NCBI GenBank assembly: GCA_963825405.1
Contig: CAWGTB010000004.1
Span: forward strand, 1 to 64,000
Direction: 5' to 3'
Length of the DNA: 64,000 nucleotides
From: JACPNO01 sp963825405
Lineage (GTDB): Bacteria; Acidobacteriota; Terriglobia; Bryobacterales; Bryobacteraceae
Position numbers and translations under genes: made by a program. The notes under the pieces are model-generated. The model did not search any database and was not told where the DNA came from. It worked only from the letters and a program-made list of their open reading frames with translations. Below, in pieces: positions 24,711-33,843 of the stretch (the stretch's first letter is position 1; every line of letters starts with the position of its first letter).

Positions 24711-27082
24711 TCATATCTTAAGGCTTCCATCGGGTCGACTCGCGTGGCGCGGCGCGCCGGGATGTAGGCTGCGGCCATTGCCACTGCCGCCAGGAATGCG
24801 GAAACGCCGGCGAAGGTCCACGGATCGGTTGGGGTGATGCCGTACAGAAATCCAGCCAGCACGCGGGTGAGAGCGAATGCACCGGCCAGGCCGATGACCA
24901 AACCCGCGCCCACTAGACGAAGCGCATGCCCCAGCACCAGCCCCAGCACTTCGCTCGACTTCGCGCCCAGCGCCATGCGAATGCCGATCTCGCGCGTCTG
25001 GCGGGTGACGGAATAAGACAGCACGCCGTAAATTCCCGCCGCTGCCAGCAGCAGCGCCAGCGCGGCAAAGATCCCTACCAGCAAAGAATTCAGGCGCTCG
25101 GGAGCAACCGAATCCGCGAGGACTTGCTCAATAGTGCGAACGCCGGTGATGGGAAGATCCGGATTCGCGGCCCAGACAGCGGCGCGGGCGGCAGACACTG
25201 CTTGAATGGGATCGCCCGCGGTTTCCAACACGAAATCGGCGCCCAACGACGGCTCCTGCAAGAACGGAACATACACCTCGGGCCGCGGCTCACGATTCAG
25301 ACGTGCATGGCGAACATCGCCAACGATCCCCACGATCTCTCGATCCTTGTTGCTAATGTTGATGCGCTGGCCGATCGGATTCTGGTCCGGCCACATGCGG
25401 CGCGCCAAAGTCCGGTTCACCATGGCGACCAGCGGGGCGGATGGAGAATCCGCGGTATCGAAGGCACGGCCGGCCAGTACCGGAATGCCCATGGCCCGCA
25501 AATAGCGGGGGCTGATCGCGCAGAAGCCGGCGAATCGCAAATCTCCTTCCGCCCGCGTGCGGCCGGCGATCTGGAACGACTCACTCCAGGAGTTGCCGCC
25601 CATCGGGAGCGTGTTGATCACCGCGGCGGAGCGAATCTGCGGTGTTAACTCCATGACTGCAAGCACCTGATTGTAAAACTCCGCTTTGCGGGCAGGCTCC
25701 TTGAAAGCAGTGCGCGGAAGTTCCACACGGAAGGTCAACAACTGCGCCGGCCTGAAGCCGGACGGCACGCTGCGCAACAGCAGGAAGCTCTTGAGAAGCA
25801 AGCCGGCGCCAATCAACAACACCAGCGAGAGCGCGATCTCAGACACGACCAGAAATCCCGACATGGTGAACCGGCGGCGGGGAGCCGCGGCGACTTTGAG
25901 CCGCTCGGTGAGCGCCACACTGCTGGCGTGCATGGCCGGGGCCAGACCGAACAGCAGCCCGCTCGCGACCGACAGCAGCAGAGTGAAACCCAACACCGGC
26001 GTGTTGATGCGAATGTCCGTCAGCCCGCGAATGGGCACGTTGAGACTGGGGAGCCAAGCGGCTAAGCCATCCGCGCCCCAATAGGCCAACAGAACGCCCG
26101 CAGCGCCGCCGGTCAGGGCGACTAAGACGCTCTCCGTCAGCCACTGCTGCATCAGACGAGCGCGCCCAGCGCCCAGCGCCGCGCGAATCGAAGTCTCCTT
26201 CCGGCGCGCCGTGGCACGCGCCAGAAACATGTTGGCAACGTTGGCACAGGCGATCAGCAGCACCACGCCCACAGCGCCCAGGAACATCAGCAGGGCCGGG
26301 CGCGTGTCCCCGACCACCTGGTCGTACATGGAGACGACGTTGACGCCGAAGCCCTTCTGATCCCGAGGGTATTCCTGCTCCAGACGTTGTGCGATGCCGT
26401 CCATCTCGCTTTGCGCTTGAGCGATGGTGACTCCCGGCTTCAGACGGCCGGCGACTTGCAGGAAGCCATGCCCGCGTGACGGATCGGGCGCGAGCGGCAC
26501 CCAGAGATCCATCGGCCGGTCGGCCGGAAATTGAAATGCCGCGGGCATCACGCCCACCACTGTGTAACTCTCCCCGGTCAGCCGTATCGTCTTGCCGACC
26601 AGCGCGTCATTCGCGCCAAAGCGCCGGGTCCACAGGCCGTGGCTCAGCAGCACCACCTTGCTATCTTCGGCCGCGAATGTTCGCCCCAAAGTTGGAGTAG
26701 CCCGCAAAAGTGGAAATAAGTTCGGCGAAACGCGCATTGCCTGAATTTGCTCCGGTTCGTTTTCGCCGGAAAGATCGAAACTGGTACCGCCGAACGCGGC
26801 CAGATCCTCGAACGAGCGCTGGCGATTTTTCCAGTCCAGGAAAGTCGGATGCGAAACGACATCATGCGTGTCATGCCGCTTGAGGTCAGCGCCGAACAGG
26901 ATCGTGAGCCGGGCTGCGTCCTGATATGGCAGCGGCCGGAGCAGTACCGCATAGACCACGCTGAAGATCGCGGTGTTGGCGCCAATCCCCAGCGCCAGCG
27001 CAGTGACGGCCAGCACTGCGAAGCCAGTATTCTTGCGCAGCATTCGCAGCGCGAAGCGCAGGTCGAGCAGCAGATTGTTCAC
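24707..27082 (-). CDS. ADOP-type permease 6 (MacB/FtsX fold, two domains)
   Basis: 791 residues from GTG 27082, six bases after AGGAA. It has the standard layout: first FtsX half with TALALGIGANTAIFSVVYAV at the N-terminus, a large periplasmic domain, three helices near 270-370, a second periplasmic domain with PVLAGRAFDTADSPSAPLVA, and a last set of three helices ending ARRATRVDPMEALRYE. No nucleotide-binding domain is present, so an ATPase in trans is needed; one is encoded immediately downstream. The stop codon lies in palindromic repeat copy 3. Frame intact. Confidence 0.88.
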   Translation of the reverse strand: MNNLLLDLRFALRMLRKNTGFAVLAVTALALGIGANTAIFSVVYAVLLRPLPYQDAARLTILFGADLKRHDTHDVVSHPTFLDWKNRQRSFEDLAAFGGTSFDLSGENEPEQIQAMRVSPNLFPLLRATPTLGRTFAAEDSKVVLLSHGLWTRRFGANDALVGKTIRLTGESYTVVGVMPAAFQFPADRPMDLWVPLAPDPSRGHGFLQVAGRLKPGVTIAQAQSEMDGIAQRLEQEYPRDQKGFGVNVVSMYDQVVGDTRPALLMFLGAVGVVLLIACANVANMFLARATARRKETSIRAALGAGRARLMQQWLTESVLVALTGGAAGVLLAYWGADGLAAWLPSLNVPIRGLTDIRINTPVLGFTLLLSVASGLLFGLAPAMHASSVALTERLKVAAAPRRRFTMSGFLVVSEIALSLVLLIGAGLLLKSFLLLRSVPSGFRPAQLLTFRVELPRTAFKEPARKAEFYNQVLAVMELTPQIRSAAVINTLPMGGNSWSESFQIAGRTRAEGDLRFAGFCAISPRYLRAMGIPVLAGRAFDTADSPSAPLVAMVNRTLARRMWPDQNPIGQRINISNKDREIVGIVGDVRHARLNREPRPEVYVPFLQEPSLGADFVLETAGDPIQAVSAARAAVWAANPDLPITGVRTIEQVLADSVAPERLNSLLVGIFAALALLLAAAGIYGVLSYSVTRQTREIGIRMALGAKSSEVLGLVLGHALRLVGAGLVIGLAGAFALTRVLAGFLYGITPTDPWTFAGVSAFLAAVAMAAAYIPARRATRVDPMEALRYE

Positions 27083-27089
27083 GAAATTC

Positions 27090-27854
27090 CTAAGTCCCTC
27101 TCCGCAGCTCGATACTGCCATTCACGGTTTCGAGGTTCAATTCCGGGCCGCCGCTGCCGATCGTGCCGGTAATGTGGTGGCCGCTAAACCCGCCGCGAAT
27201 GGTGAGAGGGAAATCGGTCGAGATGCGCCCGTTCACCGTGGATGCCTCCACCTTGGCGCTGGCCGCAGCGGGCAGTTCGACGCTGATGCTGCCATTCACG
27301 GTGTGAAATTCCAGCGGCCTTGACCAACCTTTGGCGCCCATCGAAGCAGTGATCGAGCCATTGACAGTGTGAGCTTCAGCGGCACCCGACGTTGAAACTC
27401 GCACCTTGCCGTTGACGGTGTGCACTTCGGTATCGGCGGCGAGTGAATCCGCTTCCACGTCGCCATTCACCGAGCGGCCTACGAAGCGAACACCTTGTGG
27501 AACCCGCACCGTGAATTCCACTTTGACGTCGTTATTGTGGGTGTTCATACGGCCGCCGTCGCCGGCCAGGCACTCGTTGGGCCGTCCGCCGCTGCTCGGA
27601 TAGACCGCGCAGATCGTCACGCCTTCGCCGTGCGGAACCACCTGGATGTCCACCGAATTGGGATCGTTGTGACGGCCGCTCTTGTTGGCGCTGACCTGCA
27701 CCTCGTCGCCAGACGCTCGCTCGGCATGCACAAAGCCGTTGATGCCCTTGATCTCGATCTCTTTGCCGGGCGCGATATGGCCCTTCCAGTTGAAATCGCT
27801 CGCGGCGGCAGTAAATGCCAACGCCATCAAACTCGCTATTCGCAGAACTCGCAT
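27090..27854 (-). CDS. DUF4097-like exported repeat protein, TVNG type
   Basis: 254 residues, AAGGAGAA ribosome-binding site, signal peptide MRVLRIASLMALAFTAAAS. The mature part has about seven copies of a rung of 15-20 residues centred on (T/S/I)VNG: GINGFVHAE, SVNGDVEAD, TVNGKVRVS, TVNGSITAS, TVNGSISVE, TVNGRISTD, TVNGSIELR. This is the pattern of DUF4097 putative adhesins, predicted parallel beta-helices. Exported, no lipobox or membrane anchor seen. The stop is 7 bases before the ADOP permease 6 start, so the two are co-transcribed. Function unknown; a scaffold or envelope sensor is possible. Confidence 0.8.
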   Translation of the reverse strand: MRVLRIASLMALAFTAAASDFNWKGHIAPGKEIEIKGINGFVHAERASGDEVQVSANKSGRHNDPNSVDIQVVPHGEGVTICAVYPSSGGRPNECLAGDGGRMNTHNNDVKVEFTVRVPQGVRFVGRSVNGDVEADSLAADTEVHTVNGKVRVSTSGAAEAHTVNGSITASMGAKGWSRPLEFHTVNGSISVELPAAASAKVEASTVNGRISTDFPLTIRGGFSGHHITGTIGSGGPELNLETVNGSIELRRGT

Positions 27855-27870
27855 GCCGGTTCTCCTTTAT

Positions 27871-30289
27871 CTACTCACATCGCAAAGCCACGATCGGATC
27901 GACTCGCAAGGCGCGCCGCGCGGGAATGTACGTCGCCGCCAGAGCCACCATCGCCAATAGCACCGAGACGCCCGCGAACGTTTTCGGATCGGTTGCAGTC
28001 ACGCCGAAAAGCAAGCTCGCCATCAGACGGGTGAGCCCCAGCGCACCAGCCACCCCGATCGCGATTCCCGCCAGCGTCAGCAGCAAGCCTTGTCCTACGA
28101 TCAGGCTCATCACGTCGCCAGTTCGCGCGCCTAACGCAACGCGAATACCAATTTCGTGCGTGCGCTGCGCGACGTTATACGCCATCACGCCGTAGATTCC
28201 CACCGCCGCCAGCACCAGCGCCAGGCTGGCAAAGATCGCCAGTAGCAACATATTGAAACGCGCCTCGGAAACCGACGCGGAGACTACTTCCTCCATCGGC
28301 CGCACATCGGAAACTGGCAGGTCGGGATCGATAGCGTGAATTTCACGAATCGCCGCTGCCGCCAAGGCGGTTGGGTCGTTGACCGTGCGCGCGACGATGG
28401 TCATGGCCTCGTAGGGCATGCGCGCGATGCGACCAGTAGACGGTGGGGTAAATCTTGTGATCCAGGCCGTAATGTTTAAGATCGCCCACCACTCCCACGA
28501 TTTCGTCCTCGGGCGACTTCGGCCCCCAATCGATGATGAGTTTCTTGCCAATCGGGTTCTCTCCTGGAAAGACGGTGCGGGCCAGCTCTTCGTTGATGAT
28601 GAGTACGGGAGAAGATTCGGCGATATCGTGCGCCGTGAACGTTCGTCCTCGCAGCAGTGGAATTCCCATCGTGCTAAAGAAATTCGGATCGGCCACGCGC
28701 ACCTCGGTCCCCAGCCCTTCGCCTGGTTTCGGGATCGGACGGCCGACTACAAGGTAGTCGGTACCTGATGCCATGCCGGTTAGAGGCAGAAAATTGATGG
28801 CGCCGGCCGAGCGCACGCCCGGCAGCGCCTGGATGCGAGCGAGCGCGTCCTGGAAAAATCCCACCACCTGCGGATTCTTTCCGTAGCGGGAATGCGGCAG
28901 GTTGACACGCATCGTCAGCACTTTTTCGGCGCGGAATCCCGGATTCACAGCCTGCAGCTTCTGGAAACTGCGAATCATGAGCCCGGCGGCGATCAGCAGC
29001 ACCAGAGCCAGCGCCACTTCGCCGACCACCAGCAGGCTGCGCAGGCGATGGCGGCGCGCGTCGCTGCTGGTACCACGGCCGCTCTCTTTCAGCGCGTCGT
29101 TCAAATTCGGATTTGACGCCACAATGGCAGGCACCAGCCCGAAGAGCACGCCGGTCGCGACCGCCATGAGCGCGGTGAAACCGAACACGCGCCAATCGAC
29201 ACCCACTTCGGAAAGCCGGGGCAGACTTTTTGGAGCCAGCGCCACCAGCGCGTCCGTCCCCCACCAGGCCAGCAGCAATCCGAGCGATCCGCCTACCGTG
29301 GCCAATAGCAAACTCTCGGTGAGCAGTTGACGCATCAGTTGCCAACGTCCGGCTCCCAGCGCCACTCGCACGGCGATCTCACGCTGCCGCGAAGCGGCCC
29401 GCGCCAGCAGAAGGTTAGCCACATTCACGCAGGCGATGAGCAGAACGAATCCCACCGCGGCCGTGAGCAAGAGCAAGATACTGCGCATGCCGCCCGCTGC
29501 CTGCTCGTGCAGCGGGACTACGTTAGCGCCCCAATTCTTGTTGAATTCCGGGTACTGAATCTCCAAGCGCTGGGCAATAGTGGAAAGCTCGCTTTGCGCC
29601 TGCCTGAGCGTGACGCCGGGCTTCAGCCGCGCTAACGCCGCCACGTACCGGCCGCTGGTTGCACGGTAGTCACGGCCGGGATCGAGCGGATAGGGAATCC
29701 AGACATCGGTAGCGCGGCTGTTCCAGTGAAAAGCCGCGGGAAGAACTCCAATCACTTTGTGCGGAATTCCAGCGAGCATAACATTCTTGCCGAGGATGTC
29801 GCGATTGCCCCCGAAGCGCCGCTGCCACAACCCGTAGCTGAGCAGCGCCACATTCTCGCGGCCCTTCACATCTTCCCCGTCGAGGAACGTGCGGCCGATC
29901 ACCGGTTGCACGCCGAGATTGTGGAAAAAGTTGGCTGAGACCTCGCCCGCCAGCAATACCTCCGGTTCTCCCGCGCCGGTCAGGCTGGTTCGCGAGAAGT
30001 CGATGACCAGCGTCATCTCGCTGAAGACGCGATTCTGAGCTTTCCAATCGAGGTAAACGGCCGGTGAAACGGCATTGCGATCGTTGCGCGGCGATTTCTC
30101 CCACACCATCACCAGGCCGGCGGGATCGCGGTACGGCAGCGGCCTCAACAGCACTGCGTTCACCACGCTGAATATGGCGGTATTAGCGCCGATTCCCAGA
30201 GCCAGCGCTGCTACGGCCACCGCAGTAAAGGCTGGATTCGCCGCCAGCAGACGAAGCCCGTGGCGAAGATCTCTAGCGAGCGTTTTCAT
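27871..30289 (-). CDS. ADOP-type permease 5 (one frame break)
   Basis: About 806 residues from ATG 30289 with AAGGG upstream. The N-terminal half starts LARDLRHGLRLLAANPAFTA and contains ALALGIGANTAIFSVVNAVL. The middle membrane cluster includes TAAVGFVLLIACVNVANLLL. The frame changes once near 28430 (after KIYPTVYWSHRA) and continues as MPYEAMTIVARTVNDP to ARRALRVDPIVALRCE. Conserved sequence runs through the break, so a one-base error is likely. It is paired with the TGSG-type repeat protein just upstream (10-base gap) and followed by the TVNG-type one. Confidence 0.85.
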
Positions 30290-30299
30290 TTTGGCCCTT

Positions 30300-31151
30300 T
30301 TACTCGATGCGAATGCTTCCCGAGCCCGTGCGCACGTCAACCAGCGAACTGCCGCCGCCACGAACCTTGGCTTGCAGATCGTGATGGCCGATCGTTCCGC
30401 TCACCGTCATCGGATGATCCACTGTGATGCTGCCCGAGCCGGTGTGTGCGCGCAAATCAAACGCCGCCTGCGCCGGGACGCGGATAGTCACGCCGCCCGA
30501 ACCGGTGTGCGCTTCGATGCTCGCCCCGTTGGTCTGTTCGAGTTCCACGCCGCCCGAGCCGGTATCGGCAACAATGGCGCCCGAAAGCCGTGCGCCGCGA
30601 ATTCCACCGCTGCCGGTGTGCGCGTCCACCCGGCCCGTGATTTCGTCCAACTCGATTCTGCCGGAGCCGGTGTGCGCCCGCGCTTCATTGCCGAGACGCG
30701 ACAGAGTAACGCCGCCCGAGCCGGTAGTGGCATCGACGGTTCCCTTCAGATCTTCCACCCGCACGTGCCCTGACCCGGAGTGTGCCCGCAGGCGCGTATC
30801 GGCGGGTGTAATGATTTCGTAGTTAATCGCAATATCTTTGCGCAGTTCGCGATCGAGAATTTGCCCCACGCGGATGGTGCTGCCGCTTTGCTCGATGGGC
30901 GGATTGGCTTCGATGGCGCGGACTTTTTCATCGGCATCGCGGTGGGACGACCGGTGATTATTGACGTAGATGGTGGCGTGAATGACGACGCTCGATGAAT
31001 CGCCCTTGCGCACTTCGATCGAGCCCGAGCCGGTTTCGACTTCCAAATCCACCGTTCCGCCGACTTTCAGCGTGCGGTCGAAAGAGCCCCGCCCTTCAGC
31101 GGCAAGCGCCAGCGCAGGAAGCAAGGTGAGGACAAGCAGCGGATATCGCAT
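30300..31151 (-). CDS. DUF4097-like exported repeat protein, TGSG type
   Basis: 283 residues, AGGAGAA ribosome-binding site, signal peptide MRYPLLVLTLLPALALAAEG. Nine rungs carry a near-invariant TGSG or SGSG: ETGSGSIEVR, HSGSGHVRVE, TTGSGGVTLS, HTGSGRIELD, HTGSGGIRGA, DTGSGGVELE, HTGSGGVTIR, HTGSGSITVD and RTGSGSIRIE, spaced about 18-20 residues apart except for one longer early gap. This predicts a regular parallel beta-helix. It resembles the second such gene in this array but with a different rung consensus. No anchor visible. It directly precedes ADOP permease 5. Confidence 0.8.
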   Translation of the reverse strand: MRYPLLVLTLLPALALAAEGRGSFDRTLKVGGTVDLEVETGSGSIEVRKGDSSSVVIHATIYVNNHRSSHRDADEKVRAIEANPPIEQSGSTIRVGQILDRELRKDIAINYEIITPADTRLRAHSGSGHVRVEDLKGTVDATTGSGGVTLSRLGNEARAHTGSGRIELDEITGRVDAHTGSGGIRGARLSGAIVADTGSGGVELEQTNGASIEAHTGSGGVTIRVPAQAAFDLRAHTGSGSITVDHPMTVSGTIGHHDLQAKVRGGGSSLVDVRTGSGSIRIE

Positions 31152-31305
31152 AGTGGTTCTCCTAGTGCATCTAAACTGCCGTCATGGGCGAACGTTACAG
31201 ACACGCTAACTCTATGAAATTACAGAGAGTTCTTGGCCGGTCCTGTACGTTAGGTGTTCGTTTGTGGGACGCCGATGCCCGGTTATGCGTGGGAAGCAAA
31301 GACTC

Positions 31306-31391
31306 TCTCGCAGAGACACAGAGTACACAGAGAAAACCAACCCCAATTTTCTTTTTAGGTTTTACTCTGCGTTCTCTGCGTCTCTGCGAGA
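31306..31391. repeat. Long imperfect inverted repeat between ADOP 4 and the TGSG gene
   Basis: Arms 31306-31338 and 31358-31391 begin and end TCTCGCAGAGAC and GTCTCTGCGAGA, pair over about 33 bases with a few mismatches and leave a loop of about 19 bases containing CCCCAATTTTCTTTTTAG. It occupies most of the only sizeable gap (256 bases) inside the array. The minus-strand transcript would form a long hairpin between ADOP 4 and the TGSG gene. I see no other gene in the gap; the rest of it, next to the TGSG gene, is the likely place for an internal promoter. Confidence 0.75.
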
Positions 31392-31407
31392 AATGCCTTG
31401 GTTTTCA

Positions 31408-33831
31408 TTACTCGTAGCGCAGCGCGACCATGGGGTCAACCTTGGTGGCCCGCCGCGCCGGCACATAGCTCGCGAGCAGAGCGACCGCCGATAGCAGCAC
31501 CACCACAACCGAAGTCGTCAATACGTCCGCCGGTTTCACCTGGAACAGCAGGCTTTCCATGTAACGGGTGAGCGCAAACGAAGCCGCAACACCCGCGCCG
31601 AGGCCCGCTCCCACCAGCACCAACCCCTGGCGCAGCACCAGGCGGAGGACGTCAGCGCGCGCCGCGCCCAGCGCCATGCGTATCCCGACTTCGCGCGCCC
31701 GCAGGCTCACCGAATAGGAGATAACGCCATAAATTCCCACCGCTGCCAACACGATCGCCAGAAGGCCGAACACGCCAAGCAGCGTCATGGTGAACCGCCT
31801 TTCGGCGAGCGATACTGCGAATAGCTCATCCATGGACGCGACGCCGTAAACCGGCGCGTTCTTGTCAATGGCGCCGATGGCAGTACGTATTTCACGCTCG
31901 AGCGCCGCGGGCTCGGTCGCGCTGCGCACCACCACAGTCAGGAATGAAAACGGCTGTTGCGCCGCGGGCTGATAGGCCTGCTCGGTGAGAGCGGTGTCCA
32001 AGCCGTATTGGTGGACATCGCCGACAATACCGACGATCGTCGACCACGGCAATTTTTCGTTGTGTTCGCCCAATTGAATGTGTTTGCCGACCGGATCCTC
32101 GTTGGGCCATTGTTTGCGCGCCAGCGATTCACTTACCAGAGCGACCGCTGGAGCTTGTGGGCCATCCTGGTCCGTGAAGGCGCGGCCGCGCAGAAGTGGA
32201 ATCTTCATTGCGTGCAAATAATCCGGAGTAACCTGATAGCGATCGACGCTAGGCGCGTCCGCATCGGAGGTGACAGGGCGGTCCTGAATGTAGAACCCGG
32301 CGCGATCGAAGTTAGCGCTCATCGGCAAGGTGCTCACCAGGCCCGCGGCCTCAACATCCGGCAGCGCGCGAATCCGCTCCATCGCCTGGCGGTGGAATTG
32401 CACAACGGCTGGATCTTCTTTGTACCGTGAACCGCCCAGCGCGATATTCAGCGTCACCAGCTGGCGCGGCTCGAAGCCCGGGTCCACGCTGACCAGGCGC
32501 ACAAAGCTCTTTACCAGCAAGCCCGCTCCCACGGCCAGCACGAACGCCAGCGCCAGTTCCCCGACTACCAGCAAGTCCCGCAATCCGCCGCGCGAGCGGC
32601 CCTCGGAGCCCTTGCTCCCCTCTTTTAACGCGCCCGTCAAATCCACCCGCGATGCCGCTAATGCGGGCGCCGATCCAAAAATCATGCCGGTAAGTACGCT
32701 GGCCGCAAGGGTAAACAGCAGCACCCAGCCGTCTACCTGCACTTCATTCAGACGAGGAATTGCAGGTGGAGCCTTGGCCACCAGCAACGCCGTCCCCCAG
32801 GTGGCCAGCAAAATTCCACCCAGCCCGCCGGCGAGCGCAAGCAGCACGCTTTCCGTTAGCAATTGACGAATCAGCCGGCCGCGGCTCGCGCCCAGCGCTG
32901 CCCGCACGGCCATCTCCCGCTGCCGGCCGGTGGCGCGCGCCAACATCAGGTTAGCCACGTTGGCGCAGGCAATCAGCAAAACCAGGCCAACCGCGCCCAG
33001 AAGAATTCGAAGTGCGATATCGATCTTGCCGACCAGTGCGTCACGCACTGGCACGATACGCGCGAAAGCGTCGGCTGGGTAATCTTTCGGGTATTCACTG
33101 ACCATGCCGCGCGTGATACCCGCCATCTCCGCTCTCGCCTGCTCCACGGTGACGCCGGGATTGAGGCGGGCAATGGTGCGCAGGTGCTGGCAGGTGCGGC
33201 AGGCGAAATTCAGAGCCGGGCCATAGCCGAGCGGCGCCCAGACATCTGGCACGCGGTTGTAGGTTTGGAAGAAGATGGGACTGAAGCTGGCAGGCAGTAC
33301 GCCCGCAACGACAAAAGCATCATCGTCCAGCGTGATGGTGCGCCCGACAATACCCGTATCGCCGCCAAATCGCCGCTTCCAGAAGCCATAGCTCAACAGC
33401 ACCGTATGCCACCGCTCGGGCTGGTCCTCTTCGGCCAGCAACTGGCGCCCGATGTATGGCTGCACGCCGAGCAAATCGAAAAACTCGCGGGAGACCCGCA
33501 TCCCGCGAAGCTGCTCGGGCTCTCCCTGCCCCACCAGCAACGCGCCCCAATTGCGGTAGAGGGCCATTTTCTCGAAAGAGTGGCTGCGTGTTTTCCAGTC
33601 CATGAACGTAGCGTAGGAACTGGTGGTGGGATTGAGCGTTCGCTTCTGGGCTTCGGCGATCATCACCAGGCGCTCCGGCTGGCGATACGGCAGGTCATTC
33701 AAAACCACGGCCTTCAACACGCTGAAAATAGCCGTGTTGGCGCCGATTCCGAGCGCCAGGGTGAGAACGGCCACCACCGTGAATCCGGTATTTTTTCTCA
33801 GCGCGCGAAACGCCAGACGAATGTCTTTCAT
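31408..33831 (-). CDS. ADOP-type permease 4
   Basis: 807 residues from ATG 33831, five bases after GGGAGGA; the frame is intact. N-terminal MKDIRLAFRALRKNTGFTVV and TLALGIGANTAIFSVLKAVV; C-terminal ARRATKVDPMVALRYE. The first periplasmic domain contains NFACRTCQHLRTIARLN, a CxxC pair in the position that the sibling proteins fill with other residues, so a disulfide or metal site is possible. No ATPase domain. The ribosome-binding site overlaps the stop of the upstream permease, so the genes form one operon. Confidence 0.88.
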   Translation of the reverse strand: MKDIRLAFRALRKNTGFTVVAVLTLALGIGANTAIFSVLKAVVLNDLPYRQPERLVMIAEAQKRTLNPTTSSYATFMDWKTRSHSFEKMALYRNWGALLVGQGEPEQLRGMRVSREFFDLLGVQPYIGRQLLAEEDQPERWHTVLLSYGFWKRRFGGDTGIVGRTITLDDDAFVVAGVLPASFSPIFFQTYNRVPDVWAPLGYGPALNFACRTCQHLRTIARLNPGVTVEQARAEMAGITRGMVSEYPKDYPADAFARIVPVRDALVGKIDIALRILLGAVGLVLLIACANVANLMLARATGRQREMAVRAALGASRGRLIRQLLTESVLLALAGGLGGILLATWGTALLVAKAPPAIPRLNEVQVDGWVLLFTLAASVLTGMIFGSAPALAASRVDLTGALKEGSKGSEGRSRGGLRDLLVVGELALAFVLAVGAGLLVKSFVRLVSVDPGFEPRQLVTLNIALGGSRYKEDPAVVQFHRQAMERIRALPDVEAAGLVSTLPMSANFDRAGFYIQDRPVTSDADAPSVDRYQVTPDYLHAMKIPLLRGRAFTDQDGPQAPAVALVSESLARKQWPNEDPVGKHIQLGEHNEKLPWSTIVGIVGDVHQYGLDTALTEQAYQPAAQQPFSFLTVVVRSATEPAALEREIRTAIGAIDKNAPVYGVASMDELFAVSLAERRFTMTLLGVFGLLAIVLAAVGIYGVISYSVSLRAREVGIRMALGAARADVLRLVLRQGLVLVGAGLGAGVAASFALTRYMESLLFQVKPADVLTTSVVVVLLSAVALLASYVPARRATKVDPMVALRYE

Positions 33832-33843
33832 CAATTCCTCCCC

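Noticed and set aside
27090..31151. The regularly repeated DNA in the two DUF4097-like genes as a possible CRISPR array
   Set aside because: The repeats are coding (TVNG or TGSG rungs), imperfect and without unique spacers of constant length.
31306..31391. The long hairpin as an intrinsic terminator
   Set aside because: The loop holds the T-rich run and no U tract follows the second arm on the transcribed strand, so I list it as an inverted repeat only.
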